Shown here in pieces: positions 49,589-58,013 of a DNA stretch of 64,000 bases; within the stretch, counting starts at the first letter, position 1; every line of letters begins with the position of its first letter. The notes below the pieces were generated by a model. That model had not been told where the DNA came from, made no database searches, and saw nothing but the letters and a program-made list of their open reading frames with translations. The stretch covers positions 372,001 through 436,000 of the forward strand of contig CAWKNC010000001.1 of the NCBI GenBank assembly GCA_963851045.1, given 5' to 3'. Source of the DNA: WHSW01 sp963851045. Its GTDB lineage: Bacteria > Actinomycetota > Thermoleophilia > Solirubrobacterales > 70-9. A program made the translations under genes and the position numbers.

Positions 49589-50311
49589 TCAGGCCGCCAA
49601 GCAGTTGGCCCACGCGTACAGCGTGTTGCTGCCGGTCGCGACCATCCCCCGCACGTCCCAGCCGCGACCTGGGATCGCGTCGCTCGGCGCGTTGACGATG
49701 ATCGAGTTGGCCTCGTCCTCGAGCCACGCGTATCCACCGCCGATGACAGCCCGGCCGCTCGGGCAGGTGACGGAGACAGATTGGGGCGAGCCCGCGTTCA
49801 CAACGACGCCCGCCGAGGTCACCGTCGACAGGGCCTTGAGCGCGTCCGCCCCGACGCTGTCGGGTCGCATGGCGTCCGCATGGACGCTGCCGCTGCCTAG
49901 GTCAAGGACCGAAATCCCGCCATCGACGATCTGCGAACCGTTGACCGACTCGTCGCCGAGGTCCGCATTGGTGACCGTCCCGTTGGCGATCTCCGCGCTG
50001 GCGATCGCATCGGGCCCGATCAGTGGGTTCGGGAAAGTCCCCGTCAGGTCGCCGCCGGCGGGACCGGTGGCCGGCCCGGGAGGGCCTTCCGGCCCCTGCG
50101 CGCCTTCCGGCCCTCGCTGCTTGGAGATCTCCTCCACCCGCTGCTGCAGCTGGCTGAGGCGCTGCTTCAGCTGTTTGACCTGTTTCTTGACGCCCGGATT
50201 GGCCTTCGTGGCCGGGTCGGCTCCCGCCGCGCTCACGGCCACGACGACCGAGAGCACCAGCGCCGCTGCGCCCAGCGCCAGATAGGGCCTCAGATGCTTC
50301 GTCCGCGTCAT
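49589..50311 (-). CDS. Exported protein with coiled coil and collagen-like segment
   Basis: 240 residues. Signal peptide (~12-31), a coiled coil 'VKKQVKQLKQRLSQLQQRV' (~42-62), a short Gly-X-Y stretch 'GPEGAQGPEGPPGPATGPAG', then 'LTGTFPNPLIGPDAI' and the stacked 'IANGTVTNADLGDESVNGSQ' repeats of the local family, and a C-terminal domain with two Cys ('VTCPSGRAVIGGGYAW'). Trimeric stalk plus head is likely. It is upstream of the DUF2703 gene in the same transcription unit and divergent from sigZ across 168 bp. Confidence 0.82.
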   Translation of the reverse strand: MTRTKHLRPYLALGAAALVLSVVVAVSAAGADPATKANPGVKKQVKQLKQRLSQLQQRVEEISKQRGPEGAQGPEGPPGPATGPAGGDLTGTFPNPLIGPDAIASAEIANGTVTNADLGDESVNGSQIVDGGISVLDLGSGSVHADAMRPDSVGADALKALSTVTSAGVVVNAGSPQSVSVTCPSGRAVIGGGYAWLEDEANSIIVNAPSDAIPGRGWDVRGMVATGSNTLYAWANCLAA

Positions 50312-50382
50312 TGGAAAACACTCCTTCGCTCGACTTCAGCTCCTGGAGCGCCATCGGCGCCTCCGGGATGCGTTGCACCTGG

Positions 50383-50479
50383 GTAGACGGGCCGCGGGCC
50401 GGGTCGATGCATGGAGCGCGCATGCTGAATTTGGCAGCGCTACGGTTCGGTGCATCGATTGGGTGGGAGGCCCGTCTAC
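50383..50479. promoter_or_regulatory. 9-bp inverted repeat GTAGACGGG / CCCGTCTAC between divergent genes
   Basis: Perfect arms at 50383-50391 and 50471-50479, 79 bp apart, in the gap between the collagen-like gene and sigZ. The right arm ends directly at the sigZ ATG. The CGTC core resembles the -10 of many ECF-type promoters, so a shared regulator or autoregulation is possible. Confidence 0.3.
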
Positions 50480-51082
50480 ATGGATGTGAGGACCGCTACT
50501 TCGCAGCAAGGCATCGAGACCGGCGCCGACTGGCAGGAGCTTCGAGCGCGCCTTCGGTCCTTCGTCGTCTCACGCGTCCCGCCTGACGCATCCACAGACG
50601 ACCTCGTCCAGGACATCTTGCTGCGCTTGCACCGCGGGCTTCCTCGGCTGCGCGATGCCGAGCGGCTTGACGCGTTCGCCTATCAGGTGGCGCGTAACGC
50701 GATCGCCGACCACTATCGCAAGCGTCCTCGTGAGCAGGCGGTCGCACCAGCAGTGCTCGAGGAACTCGCCGATGTGGTCAACGAGGAGTCCGGCGAGACG
50801 TCGGACCTTGGCCGGGCGGAGCTCGCTCGCTGCCTACGACCGCTGATCGAGGATCTCGACCCGGATCAGCGAGAGGCCCTGCTACTCACCGACCTCGGCA
50901 AGCTCTCCCAAGCGGAGGCAGCTCGTCGTTTGGGCCTGTCCGCTCCGGGCATGCGCTCACGTGTCCAGCGCGGGAGATCGCAGTTGCACAAGGCGCTTGC
51001 GAGGTGCTGCAGCGTCGAGCTCGACGCTGCGTCGCAGATTGGCCGGGTCGAGCGAGTTGGTCCCTGCGCATGCCCTGAGTGA
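50480..51082 (+). CDS. sigZ: SigZ-like ECF RNA polymerase sigma factor
   Basis: 200 residues from ATG 50480 with GGGAGG 9 nt upstream; this is preferred over the GTG 30 bp earlier. Sigma-2 region 'SRVPPDASTDDLVQDILLRLH', 'DAFAYQVARNAIADHYRKRP', then sigma-4 'DLDPDQREALLLTDLGKLSQ' and 'EAARRLGLSAPGMRSRVQRG'. The C-terminus has the paired cysteines typical of SigZ ('LARCCSVELD' and 'GPCACPE'), suggesting redox or metal sensing. No anti-sigma gene is next to it. It converges with the beta-propeller protein, stops 3 bp apart. Confidence 0.87.
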   Translation: MDVRTATSQQGIETGADWQELRARLRSFVVSRVPPDASTDDLVQDILLRLHRGLPRLRDAERLDAFAYQVARNAIADHYRKRPREQAVAPAVLEELADVVNEESGETSDLGRAELARCLRPLIEDLDPDQREALLLTDLGKLSQAEAARRLGLSAPGMRSRVQRGRSQLHKALARCCSVELDAASQIGRVERVGPCACPE

Positions 51083-51085
51083 GCG

Positions 51086-52060
51086 TCAGGGCATCGCCGG
51101 ACCCCAGCTGGGCCAGTTTTCCTGACGATCAGGAGTGCTGATCACGTGGACCAGGTTCGATCCGTCCGCGTTCATCACGCAGATGTCCTGGTTGTAGTCC
51201 TTTGGGGGTCGCGGGCGCGTCCCTTGGTTCTCGCACATGAGGAGGATCTGCGTCCCATCGGGCGAGAACCACGGCTTGTGACCACCAAACTCCCTTGTCG
51301 CTGGCGCGATCGTCTGCCGGCGTTTCCCGGACCGGCGGACCATCTGAACGGTTCCGTTGGGGGCGTTGTTGTAGAGGACCCAGCGTCCATCGGGTGACCA
51401 GGTTGGGTGCTCGGATGAGAGCCCCCAGGGCGTCAGCTGCCGAACCCGACGCGTTCTCGTGTTGACGACGAAGATCGCCTGGCTGAAGCCCCCGTCCGCC
51501 TGAATGCGAATTCGCCCGAAGGCGATCTGTTCGCCGGTCGGGGAATAGCGAGGCTCGACGTCGAAGCCCGGCGAGCGCATCGGCAACCGGCGCTTACCGC
51601 TGCCGTCTGCGCGCATCGTCCACAGATGGGTCTCGAAGTCAGGCGAGTTGAAATCCGTGCTCGGGGAGTAGTCGTAGACGATCCGGCGACCGTTCGGCGA
51701 CCAGGAGGGAAGCTCGTGGATGCCGTGACCCGACGTCAGCACCTCGGTGCCGCTTCCGTCGGAGGCTGTCGTCGCGATCTGGACATCACCGTCGCGCTCG
51801 ACGAAGTCGAAGGCGATCCGGGATCCGTTGGCGCGCCAGTCGCTCCCGAATCCAGGCCGCTGGTCAAGCTCGGTGATCTCAGTTCCGTCGGATGAGGCGC
51901 GGAGAAGCGGCTCGCTTTCACCCGTCCTGAAGTTGTCGAGACGGAAGGCGATTGGTCCGTTGGCACCGGGGAACGTCGCGCCTGCTGGTAACGCCGACAC
52001 GAACACCGCGGCGACGAGAAAGGCTACGGCGAGTAGAGCCCTGCGATACATGAACTTCAA
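51086..52060 (-). CDS. Exported TolB-like beta-propeller protein (PD40 repeats)
   Basis: 324 residues with a signal peptide (~5-28, ending 'PAGA'). At least five TolB/WD40-like repeats of the PD40 type: 'GFGSDWRANGSRIAFDF', 'PSWSPNGRRIVYDY', 'PRYSPTGEQIAFGR', 'PTWSPDGRWVLYN' and 'PWFSPDGTQILLM'. No C-terminal wall anchor is seen. Start ATG 52060 or the ATG three codons inside. Role unknown; probably periplasmic or secreted. Confidence 0.87.
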   Translation of the reverse strand: MKFMYRRALLAVAFLVAAVFVSALPAGATFPGANGPIAFRLDNFRTGESEPLLRASSDGTEITELDQRPGFGSDWRANGSRIAFDFVERDGDVQIATTASDGSGTEVLTSGHGIHELPSWSPNGRRIVYDYSPSTDFNSPDFETHLWTMRADGSGKRRLPMRSPGFDVEPRYSPTGEQIAFGRIRIQADGGFSQAIFVVNTRTRRVRQLTPWGLSSEHPTWSPDGRWVLYNNAPNGTVQMVRRSGKRRQTIAPATREFGGHKPWFSPDGTQILLMCENQGTRPRPPKDYNQDICVMNADGSNLVHVISTPDRQENWPSWGPAMP

Positions 52061-52078
52061 AGATCTTCGACGCGCCGT

Positions 52079-52801
52079 CTATCCGGCGAGGTCGTATTCG
52101 ATCTGCGCCGTGAACGGCTCGATCGCGTCGCAGACGACCAACTCGAGGTAGTAGTAGTAGTTCTCGTTGTCGACCTGCGCCGGATCGATCTGGGCGTCGA
52201 AGGCGCGCATGACGTTGTTCGCAGCACCGCCCGTCTTCGCGATCGCGATCACTTCGTAGCCGTCGAACTGCGGCGAGAGGCCGTCGGCCACCTGCTTGCG
52301 CACGAGGTAGAGATGAGCGTCCTCGGCCGAGTTGTCGTTCGCGTACATGCGAAGCCGCTTCATGGCAGCGCCGTTCGGGATCTGGACGTTCGCGAGGAAG
52401 CTCCCGGTCTTCGCGTTCAGGTCGCCCCGGTTCTCACCACCTTGTTTGCTCGGGACGAACGCACCGCACGCGGAGCTGCCGTTGTTGTTGTGGGTCGAGT
52501 CCTCGACCGGCACGAACGCAGCTGCGGCGAAGCTGGCGGTGTCTGAGGCGAGGCTCAGCGCGAGCTTCGGCGCCGTGACCGCGCCGTCCTTCAGTTGCCC
52601 CTCACCCACAGCGCCCGGCTTGAGCTTCGCACTGCCGACGGCTCGCTTGGCGATCTTCGACCCTGTTACGGCGCCCCGCTTCAGATCCTTGGTCCCGATT
52701 CTTCCGGCGGCCCAGGCGGCACCGCCTGCGAGAACCGCGAACACAGCGATCGACGCCATCACGTTCGCGTAGGTCAGGTGCGACTTGATTCGATGCAGCA
52801 T
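52079..52801 (-). CDS. Exported 'GAV/KxGxL'-repeat protein without collagen stalk
   Basis: 240 residues. An N-terminal membrane segment (~13-30), then tandem short repeats 'IGTKDLKRGAVTGSKIAKRA', 'VGSAKLKPGAVGEGQLKDGA', and a C-terminal beta-rich domain with two Cys. The repeats are the same kind as in the proteins at 45687, 49589 and 58367, but no Gly-X-Y run is present. Such repeats are common in Thermoleophilia exported proteins and have no known function. It stops 19 bp after the start of the minus-strand propeller gene, so the two may be co-transcribed. Confidence 0.78.
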   Translation of the reverse strand: MLHRIKSHLTYANVMASIAVFAVLAGGAAWAAGRIGTKDLKRGAVTGSKIAKRAVGSAKLKPGAVGEGQLKDGAVTAPKLALSLASDTASFAAAAFVPVEDSTHNNNGSSACGAFVPSKQGGENRGDLNAKTGSFLANVQIPNGAAMKRLRMYANDNSAEDAHLYLVRKQVADGLSPQFDGYEVIAIAKTGGAANNVMRAFDAQIDPAQVDNENYYYYLELVVCDAIEPFTAQIEYDLAG

Positions 52802-52963
52802 CGCGAAGCTCCGTCCAGTTCCTGAGCGCTCCGGACATGCTCGCCGCTGGCGCGGCCCGCGTCAAGGTCGGGTTGACCGCGCCCGTGCCAGGACGTAGGT
52901 TCGAATGTGCGCAGGCGCCCGGTTGCGTTTCCACTGCGTCCAAGTCGACACTGGAGGTTCGTC

Positions 52964-53440
52964 GTGTCCGTTCGCCCGTCTCGAGTCACGAGGCTGTTGT
53001 TCTGGTTGCTGGTGGCGGCCTTCGTCGTCGGCGCTCCAGCGCTTGCCGGCGCCAAGCCGGCCAAGAGCACCAGCGGCGTCATCTACGCCGGCGCCAACCA
53101 TGCCGAGGGCTCAGACATCTATGTCTCCGGCGACTTCAAGGACAAGCTCCTGGGGCGGGGAGCGATCGTGTATGTCGTCCAGGCTGAGAGCGGTCCGGCG
53201 CCGGACTCGGTCCTGGTCAAGGCCGACAAGATCACCATCTACACGACGAAGGGCTCGTTGACTGGCGCCGGTCAGGCAGTCCAGACGTTTCACCCCGACG
53301 GCACGTCAACGATCAGCGACGGCACCTTCAAGCTGACCAAGGGCACGGGGGCCTATAAGGGCCACAAGCTGAGCGGCGACTTCACCGGAACGTTCACCGA
53401 CGGCGTCTACACCTTCGACTACACCGGCAAGTACAAGTAG
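52964..53440 (+). CDS. Exported beta-barrel-like protein (allene-oxide-cyclase/dirigent-like pattern)
   Basis: 158 residues from GTG 52964, chosen for the strong GGAGG at 52953-52957; the longer frame from 52907 starts in Arg-rich sequence. Signal peptide (~10-30, 'AAFVVGAPALAGA'). The mature part is all-beta with 'GTSTISDGTFKLTKGTGAYK' and 'LSGDFTGTFTDGVYTFDYTG', the repeating 'GTGxYxG...G.FTG' pattern of allene oxide cyclase/dirigent-like barrels. Binding or enzymatic role unknown. Confidence 0.75.
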   Translation: MSVRPSRVTRLLFWLLVAAFVVGAPALAGAKPAKSTSGVIYAGANHAEGSDIYVSGDFKDKLLGRGAIVYVVQAESGPAPDSVLVKADKITIYTTKGSLTGAGQAVQTFHPDGTSTISDGTFKLTKGTGAYKGHKLSGDFTGTFTDGVYTFDYTGKYK

Positions 53441-53475
53441 GCAGCCCTCGAGGTCATCGCTTCCGGGCCGGAGTC

Positions 53476-54630
53476 TCAGCCGGTGAGGCGAGCGACGAGA
53501 AGACAGACGTCATCCCTTTCGCTCGTATCGTGGACCGCGCGCAGGAGCGCGCCGGCAAGAACGCCAGGGGTCTCGGACGCGTGCACGGCGCTCTCGGCCA
53601 GCAACAGTTGCATTCCGGAATCGAACCCGCGATCCCGGCGTTCGACCAGGCCGTCCGTGTAGAGGATCAGCGTGTCGCCTGGCGCCAGCTGGCGCTCCGC
53701 CTCCGCGCGAGCCCCGCCCGTGGGCTTCGGTGTCGCCAGCGGGTGTGAGCGCCCGTCCCAGATAAAGCTCGGATCCACACCCGGCCTCAGGATCAACGGT
53801 GGTAGGTGGCCGGCGCTCGCATATCGCAGGCGACCCAAGTCGCGATCGAGCAGGCCGCAGAAGAGGGTCGCCAGCCGACCGACCCCGTGGCGGTCCGAGA
53901 AATCGTCAAGTGCATCGAGCACTTCAGCTGGCCCTAGACCGGTTGCCACAAATGCGCGCACGGCGCTGCGCAGCTGTCCCATCTCCGCGGCGGCCCTGAT
54001 GCCGCGACCGACGATGTCACCCACGATCAAAACGACGGTGTCCTCTTCGCCGGAACAAAAGACGTCGTACCAATCGCCGCCGACGTCGGTGCCACTGCGC
54101 CCGGGGCGGTAGGCAACATCGAGTTCGAGCCCGCTGATGTCCGGGAGCCCCTTGGAAAGCAGTCCGCGCTGGAGCTCGAGCGCGATGTCCTGCTGGTCCT
54201 TTCGCGCCTTCAGGAGCTCCTGTTCGTAGCGACGACGATCCGAGGCGTCGAACACCGTCATCCGGACCAGCGCATTCCCGGTCGCGGGATCCCCTCGCAG
54301 CACCGAGTTGATCAGCGCCGGCAGCCGCGATCCGTCCGCGCGGACCAACTCAACCGCTATCTCACGAATTGATCCCTGCATCTGCAGCAGCGGCAGGAAA
54401 TGTGTCTCGTGATAAATCCGGTAGACTCTGGCGTCCCGGTTCACGTTTGCCGTCACGGGGACGGCAAACGTGGGCTTTCCGAGAGTGGGGCTAGGGGGAC
54501 CGCTGGTGGTTCGGCGCAGTGCCGCAAAGCGGGTCCTTGTCCGAGCGGGGCTACGGAGACCGGGTGGCTCGAGCGCGAAACTCCAATCCTGCAGCCTTGA
54601 GAGCTTCGGGCAGTTCCTGGTAGAGAGCAA
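53476..54630 (-). CDS. PAS-linked SpoIIE-type PP2C phosphatase with truncated N-terminus
   Basis: The catalytic region (~175-384) has PP2C/SpoIIE motifs 'YRPGRSGTDVGGDWYDVF', 'LIVGDIVGRGIRAAAEMGQL', 'LRYASAGHLPPLIL' and 'LYTDGLVERRDRGF', ending 'SERDDVCLLVARL'. Before it are a linker helix 'RRRYEQELLKARKDQQDIAL' and the second half of a PAS domain ('IYHETHFLPLLQMQGSIREIA', 'RADGSRLPALINSVLRG'). The first half of the PAS is missing: upstream of 'RVYRIYHE' the frame is Arg/Thr/Pro-rich and runs through a 13-bp perfect inverted repeat. The real start may be internal. Such phosphatases act on anti-sigma-factor antagonists; none is seen nearby. Confidence 0.75.
   Translation of the reverse strand: MLSTRNCPKLSRLQDWSFALEPPGLRSPARTRTRFAALRRTTSGPPSPTLGKPTFAVPVTANVNRDARVYRIYHETHFLPLLQMQGSIREIAVELVRADGSRLPALINSVLRGDPATGNALVRMTVFDASDRRRYEQELLKARKDQQDIALELQRGLLSKGLPDISGLELDVAYRPGRSGTDVGGDWYDVFCSGEEDTVVLIVGDIVGRGIRAAAEMGQLRSAVRAFVATGLGPAEVLDALDDFSDRHGVGRLATLFCGLLDRDLGRLRYASAGHLPPLILRPGVDPSFIWDGRSHPLATPKPTGGARAEAERQLAPGDTLILYTDGLVERRDRGFDSGMQLLLAESAVHASETPGVLAGALLRAVHDTSERDDVCLLVARLTG
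54442..54472. repeat. 13-bp perfect inverted repeat with 5-nt loop
   Basis: CACGTTTGCCGTC (54442-54454) and GACGGCAAACGTG (54460-54472). It sits where PAS homology of the phosphatase breaks off and 79 bp after the stop of the SnoaL-like gene on the minus strand. No T-run follows on either strand. Confidence 0.7.
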
Positions 54631-54976
54631 AGCCGATCACCAGTCGATCACGAAACGTCCACACGTGGGGTCCGCGAACTTCGACTTCCGCCCCGCTGGT
54701 GAGGCCTCGGCCAACGCCGTGAACGAGGGCGATGACCGCGTCATCGGCCTCGATGAACTCTTCCGGCTCAAGGGTGAAGGACTCGAATGCCTCCCAGTAG
54801 ACGCTGAAAAGGTGCCTGATCCCCTCGAATCCGGTGTATGTCCCGCGATCCGGACTGCGTGACTCGGAGAAATCGAGCTCAAAGTCAGGGTGCACGTCGT
54901 CTCGGAGCGCGTCGACGTTGCGCTGGTTGAACGCGCGGTACCCACGGCGCACGATCTCGACGTGGGCGTGCGACAT
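54551..54976 (-). CDS. SnoaL/NTF2-like protein
   Basis: 141 residues. NTF2-like cone fold of the SnoaL type: 'VEIVRRGYRAFNQRNVDALRD' helix, 'VHPDFELDFSES', then 'FEGIRHLFSVYWEAFESFTLEP', 'IALVHGVGRG' and 'VRGPHVWTFRDRLV'. Family members are often stress-linked or bind small hydrophobic ligands, and some are isomerases or cyclases. Conserved Asp/His of cyclases are not obvious. On the minus strand a GATACT motif ends 10 nt before the ATG. Confidence 0.85.
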   Translation of the reverse strand: MSHAHVEIVRRGYRAFNQRNVDALRDDVHPDFELDFSESRSPDRGTYTGFEGIRHLFSVYWEAFESFTLEPEEFIEADDAVIALVHGVGRGLTSGAEVEVRGPHVWTFRDRLVIGFALYQELPEALKAAGLEFRARATRSP

Positions 54977-55056
54977 CGTTCGTTTCAGTATCGCGCAATC
55001 CTTGGCGCCAGAGCGAAGTATGGGACTGCCGTCGCCTGCAGGCAGCTTTCTGCGCT

Positions 55057-55341
55057 CTAGCCGTTTGCTTCGGCGGCGATTACGCAGCGATCCACCGACA
55101 CCCGCGTCCCGGGGGTATCCCCGGGGTCCATCGCCTCGAGTGCTTGCTCGCTCGTGCGCATGTCCTCTTCAGAGTCAAAGCGCTGAATGACGACAGCCGT
55201 GCGCTGCTCGGAGTCGTGAAGAAACTCAACTCCTGTGGCCGTGACGCCCTCCGGCGGCCCCCCTCGCTCGCCGACGCGAGCCTGAATGTTCTCGGCCCAT
55301 TCCGGATCGACATCCGTGAACCGGACAACCCGTACGTGCAT
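55057..55341 (-). CDS. Small dimeric alpha/beta-barrel-like protein
   Basis: 94 residues. One ferredoxin-like beta-alpha-beta module: 'HVRVVRFTDVDPEWAENIQAR' then 'AVVIQRFDSEEDMRTSEQAL' and 'SVDRCVIAAE'. The pattern matches the ABM/dimeric alpha-beta-barrel proteins, small stress or monooxygenase-like proteins that form dimers. No catalytic residue can be named. Confidence 0.7.
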   Translation of the reverse strand: MHVRVVRFTDVDPEWAENIQARVGERGGPPEGVTATGVEFLHDSEQRTAVVIQRFDSEEDMRTSEQALEAMDPGDTPGTRVSVDRCVIAAEANG

Positions 55342-55510
55342 CGTGACCTCCCGGAGTTGCTTTCAGCCCGACCCTATCCCACCAGGCAGCCCTGTCACGC
55401 CACGGCGGTTGACTTGGCGAGCGGAGGGCGTAGGCTGCCTTTGGCATCAGGGCCGCCGCTGGGCGCACCCGCCCGAACGGTGGCCGCTTTGAAATGGGGG
55501 TCGCGCGGCT

Positions 55511-57474
55511 ATGTCCAGGCATTGGCTAGTAGGCGGGTTGGTCGCGGTAGCAACGCTGGCTTTCGCGCCGGCGGCGAACGGTGCGACTCTCTTTTCGAAC
55601 CTCGCCGGTAGTGGGGGCGACAGCAGCGGCACCGGCCTGGTCGGCACGACGACGGAACGGCTCGCACAACCATTCGTCCCCACTGCGTCCGGCACCGCCC
55701 GCCTCGCGGGGTTCTACGGTGTCTCGTACCTCGGCGCCCCGGCGACGGTGTCGATTTCGATCCACTCGAACAACGCGGGCCAGCCTGGGACGGCGCTCGC
55801 GACGGGCGCGACGACCGTCATCGACGACACCTCGGACCCCGTCCCGACGTGCACGGCGCTCACTGGGTCTCCGACGTTGGCGGCCGGCACGACCTACTGG
55901 GCCGTCTTCCGGATCCACGACGCGAACGACGCGCTCTGGGCGCGAGCGTCACAAGGCGGCGCGTCGCCCAGGATGAGCACTGATAGCGGTGCCACCTGGG
56001 CCGCGGCATCCGGAGCAGCGCGCTCGCTGCTCGTCGACGACGCCCAGACCTGCCAGCCCGACATCAACTCGAACCCGAATCCAAGCCCGGACCCGAACGC
56101 CGAGCTCGGCGACATGTACGCCAAGCCCGGCGGAACGAGTTTCCAGACGCTGGTGATCTCCAACAGCGGTGTCGCGCTTCTCCAGCTCAACAGCGGAACC
56201 TTCAGCGCACAGAGCCCCGCGAACCCCGCGGGCATGTTCAAGCTCCTGGACGGCGACCCGAACCCGAACGCACATCCGCCCGGAGCTCCCTTCACCTTCC
56301 CTAAGACGCTCGGCGCCGGGACCACCGGCATCATCCTGTACATCGCCTGCGTACCGCCGCTGGGAACGCCCGACGGCGAGTACAGGACCACATTTACGCT
56401 GACCTCGAACGACCCCGACGAGGGATCGATCTCCTGGCCGGTGTGGTGTCTTCTCGACAGCACCCCGCCGTCGATCGAGTTCACGCAGAACCCCGACGGG
56501 CGCGACGGCTGGTTCGTCACGACCCCCGCACCGCTGCAGATAGGGGGCGTCGATCCGGAGTCGGGCAACCGCGTCAAGCGCATCTTCTGCAGCGATAACG
56601 GCACGCTCTAATCTCGACGCGCCCGCGTCCTTCGCCTCTACCGAGCTCCAAACGGAAGGGGTCCACGCCCTTTCCTGCCAGGCGACCGACGTCGCCAACA
56701 ACACGAGCGCGCCCGGCGCCTACACAACGACCGTCAAGGTGGACGCGACGCCGCCGGAGACGACGGGGGGCGACGGACCGCCCGCGGTCTCCGACCAGCC
56801 AGCCGCAACATTCTCATTCACCGGTAGTGACGGCACGTCCGGACTTCAAGAGTTCGAATGCCGGATCGACGGCGGGCCCTACGAGCTCTGCACGAGCCCG
56901 GCGAGCCGCAGCGGACTCGGCAACGGGTCGCACACCTTCGACGTGCGCGCACGCGATGTGGCGGGCAACTACGACCCGACCCCGGTCGCGTGGACGTGGG
57001 TAGTCAACGCTCCCGCCCCGCAGGCCGTCGATGACGTAGCCGATACGACCGCTGGGGTTTCCCTCGACATCGACGTACTCGCAAACGATGTCGAGCCGCG
57101 CGGCGTCGCGCTTCGCGTCCTGCTCGACGGCGCCACGAGCGAGGATGGGCGGATCGGTTTCGGTTGCCGGTTCGAGAGTCCACTACGTCCCACGCGCGGG
57201 ATTTGCGGGAACCGACCGGTTCAGCTACCGGGCGGTGAACGCCAACGGTGTCGTGTCCGAGACCGCGACGGTCACAGTCGAGGTCGCACCGAAGTCGGGT
57301 CCCGGCGCGACCGATCGTGCCGCCTGCGATGCGGCAAAGGCCAAGCTTGCGAAGGCGAAGGCAAAGCTACGAAAGCTCAAGCAGCGCGGGGCATCGAAGA
57401 AGTCAATCGACAGGGCAAAGGCCACCGTCAAGAAGCGACGTAAAGCGGTCAAGGCCGCTTGTACCGGCGCGTAG
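55511..57474 (+). pseudogene. Secreted multi-domain Ig-like protein broken by two frameshifts
   Basis: Frame 1 (55511-56611) has a signal peptide (~1-25, 'AFAPAANGA'), an N-terminal jelly-roll-like domain and a choice-of-anchor/ASPM-like domain ('YAKPGGTSFQTLVISNSG'), ending 'GVDPESGNRVKRIFCSDNGT'. The continuation 'NLDAPASFASTELQTEGVHA' is in the next frame from ~56607, with Ig-like 'ATDVANNTSAPGAYTTTVKV' and 'SFTGSDGTSGLQEFECRIDG'. A second shift at GGG 57147-57149 leads to 'GSVSVAGSRVHYVPRAGFAG', a Big_9/cadherin-like domain, and a Lys-rich coiled tail to 57474. Restored length would be about 650 residues. The gene is decayed or mis-sequenced. Confidence 0.75.
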
Positions 57475-57483
57475 AAAGTTTGA

Positions 57484-57933
57484 GTGCCTGGCCGCGGAAT
57501 TCAGCACCTCGACCTTGCCGTCAGCGACGTCGATCGCTCGCTCACCTTCTACATGGACGTCCTCGGGCCCCTGGGGTTGAGCGAGGAAGAGCGCTATCGG
57601 ACCTACCGGGGCACCGAGGAGGTCGTCTATCTGAGCTTCGGAGATGAATGGCTCGGCCTCCGCCCTGCGGATGGCGGTGCCCACCGCTACTACGACACCG
57701 GGCTCGAGCACCTGGCCTTCGAGGTAGACACCGCCGGCGAAGTGGACGCGGCGTATGAGCGTTGCCTACAGCGGGGCGATCAGGTCCACCATCCCCCCGA
57801 GGAAGACAGCGATATCCCCGGCTACTACGCGTTCTTCGTCTTCGACCCTGATGGATTTCGTATCGAGGTCTTCGCTTCCGGGTCGGAGTGGTCGACGCGC
57901 ATCCACGGGCAGGCGGAGCCGACGGGCAGATAA
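57484..57933 (+). CDS. VOC superfamily protein (glyoxalase-fold)
   Basis: 149 residues, GTG start 9 bp after the previous stop. Starts 'GIQHLDLAVSDVDRSLTFYM' (first-module His ~6), 'GTEEVVYLSFGDEWLGLR', second module 'LEHLAFEVDTAGEVDAAYER', ending 'FFVFDPDGFRIEVFASGSEW' with the metal-ligand Glu. Two His and a Glu fit a divalent-metal site. Substrate unknown. It is not a close copy of the VOC gene at 40750. Confidence 0.87.
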   Translation: MPGRGIQHLDLAVSDVDRSLTFYMDVLGPLGLSEEERYRTYRGTEEVVYLSFGDEWLGLRPADGGAHRYYDTGLEHLAFEVDTAGEVDAAYERCLQRGDQVHHPPEEDSDIPGYYAFFVFDPDGFRIEVFASGSEWSTRIHGQAEPTGR

Positions 57934-57973
57934 CGGCGATCCCGTTGCCGAAATCTGCCCGCCGATTGGAGAA

Positions 57974-58002
57974 GGATCTAGCCGGCTCGAACCGGCGAGC
58001 TC
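57974..58002 (-). other. Degenerate tRNA T-arm/acceptor fragment (second copy)
   Basis: GGATCTAGCCG-GCTCGAACCGGCGA..CTC on the plus strand aligns to 59666-59695 with two substitutions and one missing base. On the minus strand it reads as a tRNA T-arm (GCCGG-TTCGAGC) with a shortened stem; no anticodon stem follows. Confidence 0.45.
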
Positions 58003-58013
58003 ACCGTCGTGCG

